Below, one piece after another: positions 47,364 to 56,771 of a stretch of DNA of 63,335 bases. The DNA lies in NCBI RefSeq assembly GCF_002980575.1, contig NZ_PVBS01000007.1:1-63335 (forward strand), read 5' to 3'. Source of the DNA: Sphingobacterium gobiense. Lineage in GTDB: Bacteria > Bacteroidota > Bacteroidia > Sphingobacteriales > Sphingobacteriaceae. A program made the position numbers and the translations under genes. The notes beneath the pieces were generated by a model. That model was not told the DNA's origin. It saw only the letters and a program-made list of their open reading frames with translations, and made no database searches. Within the stretch, counting starts at the first letter, position 1, and every line of letters starts with the position of its first letter.

Positions 47364-48582
47364 AGTGTAAATTACTTTTAAGTATAATCCTAAATGTTGT
47401 TCCTTTTCCTAGTTCAGACTCTCTAACAAGTATTTGGCCTTGATGATAATCAACCATGCGTTTTGTCAAACTAAGTCCTAATCCCCAACCGCGTTTACGT
47501 GTTGTAAAACCAGGCTGGAAAATTGCGTCGAAGTTTGATTTCGGAATGCCTTTTCCTGTATCGCTAATGTCTATAAAAATTTCCTCTTTTGCAATGTTAT
47601 CGATGATGTTTATGGTTATTTTTCCTTCCGACTCAATTGCATTCACCGCATTTTTTAACAGATTTTCGATAATCCAGTCGAATAACGGAATGTTAATTTT
47701 CGCTTCCACGGATTTGTCGCCGGTAATTTCAAAAGTAATTTTTTCACTGGTTCGTACTTTGAAATATTGGACGAAATCATGGATAACCCTATACACTACT
47801 TGGTTGCTCAAGGAAGGGATAGAACCTATTTTTGAAAAACGATCGGCAACCACCTCTAGACGTTTTACATCCCTTTCCATTTCATTTAAGGAACTATCGT
47901 CCTCCGCATCGAATTTGATTCGCACAAGCTCTAGCCAGCCCATCAACGAAGATATCGGTGTGCCAAGTTGGTGCGCGGCTTCTTTAGCCATACCCACCCA
48001 AACCAAATTTTGTTCGGATTTTTTGATCGAATTAAAAACTGTATAGGCAATGATAAGAAAAATGGCAATTAGCGAGAGTTGCAGGTATGGAAAAACACGT
48101 AGTTGACGTAACGCTAGGGAATCTAAATAATAAACAGACCACGTTTCGCCCGTATCCAGTGGTAGCGCAATCGCCGCGTGGTTGCGTTTCATCTTGGCCA
48201 ACTGCTTTTCGAAATAGACAGGATCGTATTCTAAGCTATTATTGGCAGAATCGATTTGGTCCTTGATATTGGTTTTGGTGGGGTCAAGATCCCGCCAAAA
48301 GATGATGTTACCATTGCTGTCCGTGATAATAGCAGGAATCGATAGGCTGTCGCGCACGGCGTATACATAGCTGATAAATTGATCATCAACATCGGGCATG
48401 GTCATAATACTACGTGTACTCATTGCCCAAACTTCGGCTTTGGTACGTTCAGACTTAGAAAGACTCTTGACTAAATAATTAGTGTAGAACAACGAAGCCG
48501 CCGCAATAAGGGCAGCAAACAGGAAAAGCAAGAATTTCCAGCGTTGTTTATTGTTATATTGATATAGCTTGTCGTGATTCAT
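47344..48582 (-). CDS. Membrane sensor histidine kinase
   Basis: 412 residues from MNHDKLYQYNN (48582); the five extra codons upstream begin with TTG and are unlikely. Transmembrane helices at about 17-35 and 157-177 enclose a periplasmic sensor segment. The His box reads KEAAHQLGTPISSLMGWLELVR, an atypical HQLGTP variant found in Bacteroidota kinases, and the ATPase part has NLLKNAVNAIE, DTGKGIP and GWGLGLSLTKR. No response regulator is next to it, so its partner is elsewhere. It is the first gene of a three-gene operon and diverges from gltX. Confidence 0.9.
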   Translation of the reverse strand: MNHDKLYQYNNKQRWKFLLFLFAALIAAASLFYTNYLVKSLSKSERTKAEVWAMSTRSIMTMPDVDDQFISYVYAVRDSLSIPAIITDSNGNIIFWRDLDPTKTNIKDQIDSANNSLEYDPVYFEKQLAKMKRNHAAIALPLDTGETWSVYYLDSLALRQLRVFPYLQLSLIAIFLIIAYTVFNSIKKSEQNLVWVGMAKEAAHQLGTPISSLMGWLELVRIKFDAEDDSSLNEMERDVKRLEVVADRFSKIGSIPSLSNQVVYRVIHDFVQYFKVRTSEKITFEITGDKSVEAKINIPLFDWIIENLLKNAVNAIESEGKITINIIDNIAKEEIFIDISDTGKGIPKSNFDAIFQPGFTTRKRGWGLGLSLTKRMVDYHQGQILVRESELGKGTTFRIILKSNLHYEPTQV

Positions 48583-48607
48583 ATGTAAAGTGTGCAAAAT
48601 AGGGATT

Positions 48608-48636
48608 TTTTGCCATTCTTAAAATGTGTAATTTTG
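48608..48636 (+). promoter_or_regulatory. Promoter for gltX
   Basis: TTTTG (48608-48612) and TAATTTTG (48629-48636), spacer 16 nt. The -7 box is a full match and ends 5 nt before the ATG at 48642, so the message is nearly leaderless and the in-frame ATG at 48624 lies upstream of transcription. Confidence 0.5.
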
Positions 48637-48641
48637 TAACT

Positions 48642-50162
48642 ATGAGTTCGCAACGAAAAATAAGAGTGCGCTTTGCGCCAAGCCCTACAGGCGGTTTACA
48701 CCTCGGTGGTGTACGTACAGCATTATTCAATTATTTATATGCTCGTCATCACGGAGGTGATTTTATTTTGAGAATTGAAGATACCGATCAGACTCGATTT
48801 GTGCCTGGCGCTGAAGAATACATCAACGAATGTTTGGATTGGTGTGGAATCGCTCCGGACGAAAGTCCGAATAAACCAGGAGCGTATGGTCCTTATCGAC
48901 AGAGTGAAAGGAAAGCCTCCTATCGACAGTATGCGGAACAGCTGGTGAATGATGGATTCGCCTATTATGCATTTGATACACCGGAGGAATTAGATGCGCG
49001 ACGTAGAGAGGAGCCTAATTTTCGATATTCACATGAGAACCGTGTGCAATTGCGTAATTCATTGAGCTTGTCCGAAGAGGAAACCACTAAACTATTATCC
49101 GAGGGACATCCGTACACTATTCGTATTAAAATGCCCGTAGCGGAGACGGTTTCTTTTGATGACATGATTCGAGGGCGTGTTGCGTTCGAAACAAACTTGG
49201 TAGATGACAAGGTCTTGTTAAAAGCAGACGGCATGCCAACTTATCATTTGGCCGTTGTGGTAGATGACAAGGCAATGGAAATTTCGCATGTCTTTCGGGG
49301 CGAGGAATGGCTTCCTTCGGCGCCTGTACATGTTTTGTTGTGGGAATACTTGGGATGGAAGGATAAAATGCCCTCTTGGGCGCATCTGCCACTTATATTG
49401 AAACCGGATGGAAACGGTAAACTTAGTAAACGCGACGGTGACAGGTTGGGATTCCCGGTGTACGCAATGAATTGGACCGATTCGAAATCGGGTGACGTTA
49501 CAAAGGGATTCCGTGAGATGGGTTTTTTGCCAGCCGCTTTTATTAATATACTAGCCGTTTTAGGCTGGAACGATGGAACGGAACAAGAGATTTTTAGTTT
49601 TGAAGAGCTCATCGCTAAGTTCTCCGTCGACCGAATTAGCAAGGCAGGTGCGAAATTCGATTTTGAGAAGGCGAAGTGGTTTAACCATGAATGGATAAAG
49701 AAAACAGACAATACGGAGATTTTACCGCAGATTGAGGAGTTACTAAAGCAACACGATATCACTATATATGCGTTAGATTACGTGTCCAATGTACTGACTT
49801 TGGTTAAAGAACGCATGGTCTTCGTTGAGGATTTTTGGGAACAAGCTTCCTTTTTCTTTGCGACACCGAAGAGCTACGACGTGGATGCAGTAAAACCTAA
49901 ATGGAATGATAGTAAAACCGTGTTCTTTCAAAATATTGTGCATGAATTTGCGACGATGCAGGAATGGACAGCAGATGCTTTAGAACCGTTTTTCAAAGGT
50001 AAGATTACCGATTCGGGGATGAAGATAGGCGAATTGATGATGCCTTTTCGAATCATGTTGGTGGGCGGGAAGTTTGGACCGGACGTGTTCCAAATTGCCG
50101 ATATTTTAGGTAAAGATGAGGTTATTAAACGTATAGAGGAGGCTTTGCCGTATTTTGTATGA
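48642..50162 (+). CDS. gltX: Glutamyl-tRNA synthetase
   Basis: Charges tRNA-Glu with glutamate. 506 residues, a usual length. The class I signatures are both present: the HIGH-type motif APSPTGGLHLGG near the N-terminus and the KMSKS-type motif GKLSKRDGDRLGFP at about 262. The frame is open from 48624, but the -7 promoter box overlaps that stretch, so MSSQRKIRV at 48642 is the better start. It ends at a strong terminator. Confidence 0.97.
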   Translation: MSSQRKIRVRFAPSPTGGLHLGGVRTALFNYLYARHHGGDFILRIEDTDQTRFVPGAEEYINECLDWCGIAPDESPNKPGAYGPYRQSERKASYRQYAEQLVNDGFAYYAFDTPEELDARRREEPNFRYSHENRVQLRNSLSLSEEETTKLLSEGHPYTIRIKMPVAETVSFDDMIRGRVAFETNLVDDKVLLKADGMPTYHLAVVVDDKAMEISHVFRGEEWLPSAPVHVLLWEYLGWKDKMPSWAHLPLILKPDGNGKLSKRDGDRLGFPVYAMNWTDSKSGDVTKGFREMGFLPAAFINILAVLGWNDGTEQEIFSFEELIAKFSVDRISKAGAKFDFEKAKWFNHEWIKKTDNTEILPQIEELLKQHDITIYALDYVSNVLTLVKERMVFVEDFWEQASFFFATPKSYDVDAVKPKWNDSKTVFFQNIVHEFATMQEWTADALEPFFKGKITDSGMKIGELMMPFRIMLVGGKFGPDVFQIADILGKDEVIKRIEEALPYFV

Positions 50163-50180
50163 CGATAAAATTAAATAAAT

Positions 50181-50209
50181 AAAAAAGGGAGCTGTCAGCT
50201 CCCTTTTTT
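50181..50209. terminator. Strong bidirectional terminator after gltX
   Basis: AAAAAAGGGAGC (50181-50192) pairs with GCTCCCTTTTTT (50198-50209) around TGTCA. Both flanks suit termination, serving gltX and the convergent Kelch gene. Confidence 0.9.
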
Positions 50210-50222
50210 ATTTTATTCGCTA

Positions 50223-51248
50223 TTAACGGACAGGTATAAATTCAAATGTACTATCAAAGTATCTGCTTCCGTTTAAACCGGTAGTAACATAACCTTTGCC
50301 ATCTAAGGAGAATCCAACGGCCTTTTCACGAGGATCCGTTGAAAGTGCTTGGTGTTTGTCTGTCCAAGAATCTGTAGAAGGATCGTACTTCCATACCGTA
50401 CTGGTAACCGTGTTAGCATTTCTACCACTTACCACGTAGCCATAATTTCCGATGGTGAATGCGCTGGCAGCATATTTTCTGGCGTCGTAAGTATAGCTGT
50501 CATCATCACGATTTAAATCGTTCAATGCTTTCCACTCCGTACCGTCAAAAGAATAAAAGTCCTCCGGTAAAACATTTGTGCCGCCATCTTGACCGCCACC
50601 TACATAAGCCTTATCACCAATAACAAAAGCAAAGGCATATGCTTTCTTGTATTTGAAAGGAGATGAAATAGAAGTCCACGTGTTATTGGATGGATTGTAT
50701 CTATAGAAATTGCTATAGTCGGTTGAACCTTGCTTTGCTCGACCTAAACCAACATACGCGTAGTTGCCAAGTGTAAAAGCTACAGCACCATAACGTGCAT
50801 CACCTGGGAAAGGCGCTATTTCTTCCCATTCGTCGGTAGCCGGATTATAACACCAGAAGTCGTTGAAATCTTCGCTTACGCCACTAACAAGGCTTTGCCC
50901 TGTACCCACATATCCTTTTCCGCCAATAGAAAATCCTACGGCCTCGGTACGAGATTGACCGGGAAATGATGCAATCGGTGCCCATGTAGAGCCATCGAAT
51001 TTGAAAGCATCGCTAACAAACCCTGCGGAGGTGTATCCACCTACAACATAGGCTGCCGCTCCTGATCCACTTGTTGCAAAAGACGCGGCACCACTACGAC
51101 GCTGCCCGTCGAACACAACTGATCTTCTCCATTCGGTAGGGCCAGTATCTCCACCGGTATCCTCATCATTATCTTTTTTACAGGAATTAAATGAGGTGAA
51201 AGCAATAGCGCAGGCAAAGAATAACAATAGCCAATTTTTCTTATTCAT
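50223..51248 (-). CDS. Kelch-repeat surface lipoprotein
   Basis: 341 residues. Lipoprotein signal with the lipobox near FNSCKKDND, an acidic Asp/Gly-rich spacer, then six or so Kelch blades (AYVVGGYTSAGFVSDAFKFDG, KGYVGTGQSL, AYVGLGRAKQG, AYVGGGQDGG, GYVVSGRNAN, GYVTTGLNGS) forming a beta-propeller. Such proteins are exported to the outer membrane and are thought to bind partners rather than catalyse; no galactose-oxidase copper residues are evident. It starts only 3 nt after the stop of the DUF4270 gene and is surely co-transcribed. Confidence 0.88.
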   Translation of the reverse strand: MNKKNWLLLFFACAIAFTSFNSCKKDNDEDTGGDTGPTEWRRSVVFDGQRRSGAASFATSGSGAAAYVVGGYTSAGFVSDAFKFDGSTWAPIASFPGQSRTEAVGFSIGGKGYVGTGQSLVSGVSEDFNDFWCYNPATDEWEEIAPFPGDARYGAVAFTLGNYAYVGLGRAKQGSTDYSNFYRYNPSNNTWTSISSPFKYKKAYAFAFVIGDKAYVGGGQDGGTNVLPEDFYSFDGTEWKALNDLNRDDDSYTYDARKYAASAFTIGNYGYVVSGRNANTVTSTVWKYDPSTDSWTDKHQALSTDPREKAVGFSLDGKGYVTTGLNGSRYFDSTFEFIPVR

Positions 51249-51251
51249 AAA

Positions 51252-52625
51252 TTATCTAAATTTTGTGTACAATATATTCAATTTTATTTTTGGTTTTGCG
51301 TTTTCCGACGCTATAACTGCGGTGTTGAATGAGTCGAATAAGCTCGGACTCGTGGCACTTAAATAGAATGATGTATTATCGTAGATATCGGACGATTTAA
51401 GTTGTTGCAAGAACAATAGTAGGTTAAACCTATACGTGCCGTTTTGCCCCATCTCTCCGCCGGATACAAATGGAACCTGTTGTAATTGCCCTTGTTGTCC
51501 GTAAGGGTTCTGCAGGAACGAAGTGGGAATCCCATCTTGATCTGCTATAAACAGCATCAGACTACTTGGTATAGGGTACATCGTATTTCTTCTTGAAGAT
51601 GTTTCGATAACCAATTCTGCTTTATTGACCGCAATATTTTCATTTTGTAAGAACTCTTTTAACGAGGGAAAAGCGATTTTCGCGACAGTTCCACTACCCG
51701 CTTGGACAAATGTAAGTCCTCCTGTAGCCGATGTCGGAAGCTCGCTGATTTCCGACAACTCTTCAAAAGGGGTTCCTGCTCTATCGGTAGTAATATTATT
51801 ATATTGAAAGCCGCGCTCAACGATGCTGAATGTTTTATAGCTGGTCCGTGGATGCCCGTCTGCCCCCGGAAAGCTATAATTTACCCTGACTTCTATCGTG
51901 TCATGGAATGCGATCACAGCTGTATTGCTCTCTTCTGGAATAAGTGCCATTCCTTTGAAATATTCTTTAAAATTGTCGTTTGAAGACATCTGGAGGTCAC
52001 CTGCTTTTATCCGGTTAAAGAAATCGTGTCCGATGTGATCAGCCAACCGAATGTTCAAGCTGTCCAACGAATGAAGATGCGGACGAAAAGAAACACTCCC
52101 GATAGGGGTTGGGTCGTAAGCGAATGTCTGATCGGAAAAAAGTGTAGCGCCGGTTATATATACAGGTAAGGATTGGTTTGGAAAACGTGGTTTAGCCGTT
52201 TTTGTAGCCAAGGCTTCTGTTAATTGATGGACTTGGATTTTTTGGATGGCCGTTGTATCACCAAAATAATAGGGGTTATGAGTCGGTCTTATTACTAAAC
52301 TCAATGAATCAAAACTGGCTGCTTCGGGAATATCGTTTGTCAAGGTCGAAAATCCAACCCTGAAATAAGATGTGGATCTTATAATTCCACTTTGGGGAAC
52401 CGTGGCTTTTCCGACAAGGAGGACACCTGTACCGGCAGCCGGCAGGTCTGTAAGCTGAACAGTGGAAGTGTTAACTGTGAAAGAGTCTACTAGGGTAACA
52501 CCCACGTTGCTCGTTGCCGAATTGTCTAGCATCACGCTCATGTCTTTGTCGCACGCGGCTACGATGATGAATGTAAAAAATGATATGGTAAAAAAGTGAA
52601 TACTTCTCTTTAAAAATTGATTCAT
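51252..52625 (-). CDS. DUF4270 lipoprotein
   Basis: 457 residues from MNQFLKRSIHFF (52625); the longer frame to 52718 adds residues ahead of the signal peptide. Lipobox IIVAACDKD, then an all-beta protein with the DUF4270 pattern: SFTVNTSTVQL..., VGKATVPQSGIIRSTSYFRVGF, SFDSLSLVIRPTHNPYYFGDTT and the C-terminal LNILYTKFR. The family is widespread on the Bacteroidota cell surface and of unknown function. A -7 box TACTTTTG (minus strand, 52650-52643) lies 18 nt upstream. It is paired with the Kelch lipoprotein gene. Confidence 0.88.
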   Translation of the reverse strand: MNQFLKRSIHFFTISFFTFIIVAACDKDMSVMLDNSATSNVGVTLVDSFTVNTSTVQLTDLPAAGTGVLLVGKATVPQSGIIRSTSYFRVGFSTLTNDIPEAASFDSLSLVIRPTHNPYYFGDTTAIQKIQVHQLTEALATKTAKPRFPNQSLPVYITGATLFSDQTFAYDPTPIGSVSFRPHLHSLDSLNIRLADHIGHDFFNRIKAGDLQMSSNDNFKEYFKGMALIPEESNTAVIAFHDTIEVRVNYSFPGADGHPRTSYKTFSIVERGFQYNNITTDRAGTPFEELSEISELPTSATGGLTFVQAGSGTVAKIAFPSLKEFLQNENIAVNKAELVIETSSRRNTMYPIPSSLMLFIADQDGIPTSFLQNPYGQQGQLQQVPFVSGGEMGQNGTYRFNLLLFLQQLKSSDIYDNTSFYLSATSPSLFDSFNTAVIASENAKPKIKLNILYTKFR

Positions 52626-52642
52626 ATTTATTATTTGACTAG

Positions 52643-52650
52643 CAAAAGTA
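52643..52650 (-). promoter_or_regulatory. -7 promoter box for the DUF4270-Kelch operon
   Basis: Minus-strand TACTTTTG matches TAnnTTTG and lies 18 nt before the DUF4270 ATG. No convincing -33 element is visible. The rest of the 302-bp gap to the TetR gene shows no further gene. Confidence 0.4.
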
Positions 52651-52903
52651 ATTAAATGAGACTGTTCATCAGTGTTATATTTTGTTAAAACTAGTCTCTT
52701 TTGACTTTTGCCCTGCAAAACTACTAATTTATTATTGTATTCATAAGGTTAATAAAAGTAATCGGCTGCTTTCTATTGTTTTCCGGGGACAAAATTTCGC
52801 GGGTTGTAATTTAGTGATAACATGAAATAGCGTGTTAACGTATTCGAATTCACATCGGTGATTGTTTCAAAAATTTTGCAAAGGGCTTCGTGTTTAAAAA
52901 TAG

Positions 52904-52911
52904 TATCTTTG
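52904..52911 (+). promoter_or_regulatory. -7 promoter box for the TetR gene
   Basis: TATCTTTG is a full -7 match, 16 nt before the ATG at 52928. TTTTG at 52874-52878 is 25 nt upstream, longer than usual spacing. Confidence 0.45.
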
Positions 52912-52927
52912 TTAAAAATAGTATTAC

Positions 52928-53470
52928 ATGAAAGAGACGACATTAAGCCGGAAGGAGAAGATAATGAAAGTAGCCCTTTCCTTATTTGCGACGAAGGGCT
53001 ATGTGGATACGTCGACAAAAGAGATTGCGTTGGGAGCAGGGGTATCGGAAGCACTTATTTTTAAACATTTTGGCAATAAGGACTCCTTGTTGGCACACAT
53101 CATTAAATCGGGTTATAGGAGAGTACTCGCTCATCACCGTGGAATGATGACTTACAAAAACCCGAAAGAGTTTTTGAAGAACATGATTTTTCTTCCGAAT
53201 AAATTGGTTTCTGATGAACCCCTTTTCTGGAAATTGCAAGAACGGTTATCACACAATAGCTTCTCCAAGCAGCAACATGAACAGTTTATGAAACCTGTCC
53301 AGCCTGTTTTGGTCAAAGCCTTTTCTGAATTGGGGTATGAAAACCCCGAGTTAGAAACCCAATGTCTGTTGCTTATCATTGACATGCTCTGGAAAAAAGA
53401 GGCCAATGGTGATGTAGATAACGGAGAGGAGCTTGCGCAATTATTGGAGAATAAATACCGTTTACTGTAG
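52928..53470 (+). CDS. TetR/AcrR-family transcriptional regulator
   Basis: 180 residues. The N-terminal helix-turn-helix is clear: RKEKIMKVALSLFATKGYVDTSTKEIALGAGVSEALIFKHFGNKDSLLAHII. The C-terminal ligand domain is not specific enough to name. It diverges from the DUF4270-Kelch pair and is followed by the GH3 gene; such repressors often control a neighbour, so either could be a target. Confidence 0.92.
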   Translation: MKETTLSRKEKIMKVALSLFATKGYVDTSTKEIALGAGVSEALIFKHFGNKDSLLAHIIKSGYRRVLAHHRGMMTYKNPKEFLKNMIFLPNKLVSDEPLFWKLQERLSHNSFSKQQHEQFMKPVQPVLVKAFSELGYENPELETQCLLLIIDMLWKKEANGDVDNGEELAQLLENKYRLL

Positions 53471-53561
53471 AGCGTTTTTGTGCGCGTTTTATTTAGAATG
53501 CGCAATAATTTTGAAACCAACTTTTTTTTTGCGTAATTCGGTTCTTGATAATTAACAGAAT

Positions 53562-55268
53562 ATGATAAGAATTCTTTACTTACTTGTGTTTTTTTGTACG
53601 CTTTCTATGAACAGTGTATTTAGCCAAAAAAAAACTAATTTCGTCCAATTTGTCAATAGTCAGCACGCGTGGGTCGATTCCGTTTTTGAGAAGCTTACAC
53701 CCAAAGAACGTATCGCCCAGCTCTTTCTTGTTCGTGCACATACAAATCTAGGACAACGTTTTATAGATTCTGTTGCTCAAGTGATTCAGAAGGAGCAGCT
53801 AGGCGGCTTGGTGGTATTTCAAGGCGGACCAGTACGGCATGCTCATATGTTTAATCAATATCAGAAGTTAGCAAAAGTTCCGTTGCTCGTTACATTTGAT
53901 GGTGAATGGGGGCTTGGTATGCGGCTTCCTGACTCCACTATTTCCTTTCCATATCAGATGACCCTTGGTGCTATACAAAATGAAAAACTTATTTATGAAA
54001 TGGGACGTCAGGTAGCAAGAGATTTTCAGCGTATCGGTATGCATTTCAATTTTGCTCCAGTGGTCGATATTAACAATAATCCTAAGAATCCTGTTATCAA
54101 CTTCCGTTCGTTTGGGGACAATAAATACAATGTGGCACGTAAGGCGAAAGCATACATGGACGGCATGGTTGATGGCGGAATTATTGCTTCGTTAAAACAT
54201 TTTCCAGGCCATGGGGATACAGATGTAGATTCTCATTATGATCTTCCGCAACTGAAATTCTCGAAAGCACGGTTGGATAGCCTGGAAATTTTTCCATTTC
54301 GCGAGTTGATTCAACAAGGTGCACCAGCTGTCATGGTAGCCCACATGAATATTCCGGCGCTCGATCCTAAACCGAATATTCCGTCTTCTATCTCACGCAA
54401 GGTGGTTATAGATGTTTTGCGTAAAGAATTAGGGTTTCATGGGCTAACCGTGACTGACGCAATGGATATGAAGGGTGTGACGAAATTTTTTCCCAATGGA
54501 GAGGCTGATGTGATGGCAATTGAAGCTGGACATGATCTGTTGGAAATCTCCGAAAATAGTGCGCGTGCCATCGGTTTAGTCGAAAAGGCTGTGAAGAGCG
54601 GACGTATAAAACAGACAGACCTAGATCAACGCGTCAAACGTGTGCTTGCCGCAAAATATTGGTTGGGATTAAATCAATACCGACCTGTTAATACAGTCAA
54701 TTTGGTACATGATTTAAATATGCCTGCATCGAAATCATTGGTGCAGCGGTTAGCGGACGCTGCTATCACTGTACTGAAATCTGATAGACGGATCCGGTCT
54801 TTTGATAGGAAGGCCGAAACGGCAGTCGTATCCATAGGGGTGAATCAGCCACAAGACTTTGAAAAAGGTTTGGCAGTACAGCTTTCTGATAGAAAAGAGT
54901 TTTTCATTTCAGGGAAGGAAACATCGGACGAGATGAAAGAGTTGGTGAAAGAAGTCCGTCGTTACTCGCAGATCATTTTAGCAATACACGATAATCGTAC
55001 GCGTCCGGCAAGTGAGGTTAAGATAAATGAGCAGGAACGGGAATTCATTGATCGGTTAGGGGGAAGAAGAACCATAACCGTGCTATTTACAAATCCCTAT
55101 GCAATGGATAATTTACCCGTTGAGCGGAGCGGCAGTATAATTCTTGCCTATCAAAACGATCATTTTATGCAAAAGGCAGCCTTGAAAATTCTTCTGGGAC
55201 AGGCCAAGGCGGAAGGTAAACTGCCAGTGACTGTCAATAAGCGATTTGCTTATGGTGAGGGTATATAG
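53562..55268 (+). CDS. GH3 beta-N-acetylhexosaminidase (NagZ-like), secreted
   Basis: 568 residues with a signal peptide (ends SVFSQ). The NagZ-type GH3 signature KHFPGHGDTDVDSHYDLP holds the His/Asp dyad of the mobile loop and LTVTDAMDMKGVTKFF holds the nucleophile Asp. Enzymes of this group remove N-acetylglucosamine from muropeptides in peptidoglycan recycling; the exported location suggests periplasmic turnover. A C-terminal GH3 domain is present (about 370-568), but the beta-lactamase-like domain fused to many Bacteroidota homologues of about 1000 residues is missing, and the protein ends cleanly at RFAYGEGI. Confidence 0.88.
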   Translation: MIRILYLLVFFCTLSMNSVFSQKKTNFVQFVNSQHAWVDSVFEKLTPKERIAQLFLVRAHTNLGQRFIDSVAQVIQKEQLGGLVVFQGGPVRHAHMFNQYQKLAKVPLLVTFDGEWGLGMRLPDSTISFPYQMTLGAIQNEKLIYEMGRQVARDFQRIGMHFNFAPVVDINNNPKNPVINFRSFGDNKYNVARKAKAYMDGMVDGGIIASLKHFPGHGDTDVDSHYDLPQLKFSKARLDSLEIFPFRELIQQGAPAVMVAHMNIPALDPKPNIPSSISRKVVIDVLRKELGFHGLTVTDAMDMKGVTKFFPNGEADVMAIEAGHDLLEISENSARAIGLVEKAVKSGRIKQTDLDQRVKRVLAAKYWLGLNQYRPVNTVNLVHDLNMPASKSLVQRLADAAITVLKSDRRIRSFDRKAETAVVSIGVNQPQDFEKGLAVQLSDRKEFFISGKETSDEMKELVKEVRRYSQIILAIHDNRTRPASEVKINEQEREFIDRLGGRRTITVLFTNPYAMDNLPVERSGSIILAYQNDHFMQKAALKILLGQAKAEGKLPVTVNKRFAYGEGI

Positions 55269-55282
55269 CGACGCAAGATTCA

Positions 55283-55314
55283 TTTGGGATATTGCCATTT
55301 AAAGGATAGCTTTG
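55283..55314 (+). promoter_or_regulatory. Promoter for sdaA
   Basis: TTTG (55283-55286), 20-nt spacer, TAGCTTTG (55307-55314): a near-ideal Bacteroidota promoter. The predicted start of transcription is about 14 nt before the ATG at 55334. Confidence 0.6.
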
Positions 55315-55333
55315 TGCAGCTAAAATTTCGGCC

Positions 55334-56761
55334 ATGATTAACGAAAGAATCTCTATTTTTGATATGTTTAAAATTGGTATCGGACCGTCAAGTTCGCATA
55401 CTTTAGGCCCTTGGCGCGCTGCACAACGTTTTATAGGGGTTTTAAAAAATAGAGAAATACTACAGCGGGTAGCCGGTGTCCACATCTTATTATATGGGTC
55501 TTTAGCGAAAACCGGCGTGGGACACGGTACTGATATTGCTGTGCTATTGGGACTTAGCGGCGATGATCCGGTTACATTCGACGTTCATCAAGTGATACCG
55601 AAAGTGCAGGACATCAAATCGTCGGGGAAGTTAAATCTAGGTGGGGAACATGTTGTTAATTTTTCTTATGCAGCGGATTTGTTATTTCTCTATACAGATA
55701 GTTTACCTTTTCATCCTAATGCTTTAACCTTTCAGGCGTTTTTAACCGATGGCACCGCTGTTTCTGAAACCTATTATTCCATTGGAGGAGGGTTCGTTGT
55801 GCAAGAAGAAGACACAGTCGGGGTTTTACAGGAAGTTGATTTGGCATTTCCTGTCGATACGGCTCAGGAACTCATGATGTGGTGTATGCGGACGGGTTTG
55901 AAAATTTCGGAGTTGGTAATGGAGAACGAGTTGGCTTGGCGATCTGAAGAGGAAACTAGATGCGGTATCATGCAAATTTTTCATGCCATTCGAGATTGTA
56001 TATATAAAGGATGTCATACTACAGGCGTACTTCCGGGCGGATTGCATGTGGAACGCCGTGCCGCCAAGATGAATAAGCGTCTATTGAAAGGAAAGGCTTA
56101 TCATGATTACGAATCATGGGTAAATGCCATACGAGAAGGTGGGAAAGATTTTGATTATATACTGGATTGGGTGAGTTGCTTTGCGCTGGCGGTCAACGAG
56201 GAAAATGCTTCTTTTGGACGTGTAGTCACAGCCCCTACTAATGGCGCATCTGGGGTAATTCCTGCGGTATTACAGTATTATATAACGTTCCATGATAGCA
56301 ATAGCGAAAATAAAATTATGCAGTTCATTGCTACGGCGTCCGAAATTGGGTCTATCTTTAAGAAAGGCGCAACTATTTCTGCGGCAATGGGCGGTTGCCA
56401 AGCGGAAATTGGCGTGTCATCCGCCATGGCAGCGAGTGCGCTGACAGAATGTTTAGGAGGATCACAACGTCAAGTGTTGATGGCTGCCGAAATTGCAATG
56501 GAGCACCATTTGGGATTAACGTGCGATCCTATCGGGGGATTAGTACAAATACCTTGTATAGAAAGAAATACGATGGGTGCTGTTAAAGCTATTACTGCCG
56601 CGCAATTAGCCTTAAACTCGAATCCTGATAAAGCGAAAGTCAGTCTTGATGCTGTAGTCAGTACGATGTGGGAAACGGCACAGGATATGAACGTAAAATA
56701 TAAAGAAACGGCGGACGGCGGGCTAGCCATTAAAGTGCCGTTGAGTTTGCCCGAATGTTAA
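55334..56761 (+). CDS. sdaA: L-serine ammonia-lyase (iron-sulfur)
   Basis: Converts L-serine to pyruvate and ammonia with an oxygen-sensitive [4Fe-4S] cluster. 475 residues in the single-chain form: the beta domain opens with ISIFDMFKIGIGPSSSHTLGPWRAA and the alpha domain carries the VTAPTNGASGVIPAVLQYY loop and the cluster cysteines around GGCQAEIGVSSAMAA, DPIGGLVQIPC and the CGIMQ...C region. A strong promoter is directly upstream. It is followed after 10 nt by the WalJ-like hydrolase gene, so both share a transcript. Confidence 0.95.
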   Translation: MINERISIFDMFKIGIGPSSSHTLGPWRAAQRFIGVLKNREILQRVAGVHILLYGSLAKTGVGHGTDIAVLLGLSGDDPVTFDVHQVIPKVQDIKSSGKLNLGGEHVVNFSYAADLLFLYTDSLPFHPNALTFQAFLTDGTAVSETYYSIGGGFVVQEEDTVGVLQEVDLAFPVDTAQELMMWCMRTGLKISELVMENELAWRSEEETRCGIMQIFHAIRDCIYKGCHTTGVLPGGLHVERRAAKMNKRLLKGKAYHDYESWVNAIREGGKDFDYILDWVSCFALAVNEENASFGRVVTAPTNGASGVIPAVLQYYITFHDSNSENKIMQFIATASEIGSIFKKGATISAAMGGCQAEIGVSSAMAASALTECLGGSQRQVLMAAEIAMEHHLGLTCDPIGGLVQIPCIERNTMGAVKAITAAQLALNSNPDKAKVSLDAVVSTMWETAQDMNVKYKETADGGLAIKVPLSLPEC

Positions 56762-56771
56762 GGAATAAAGT

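Noticed and set aside
48602..48641. Upstream ATG for gltX at 48624.
   Set aside because: The -7 box TAATTTTG lies at 48629-48636, so this ATG is upstream of the likely transcription start; the next ATG at 48642 gives the normal N-terminus.
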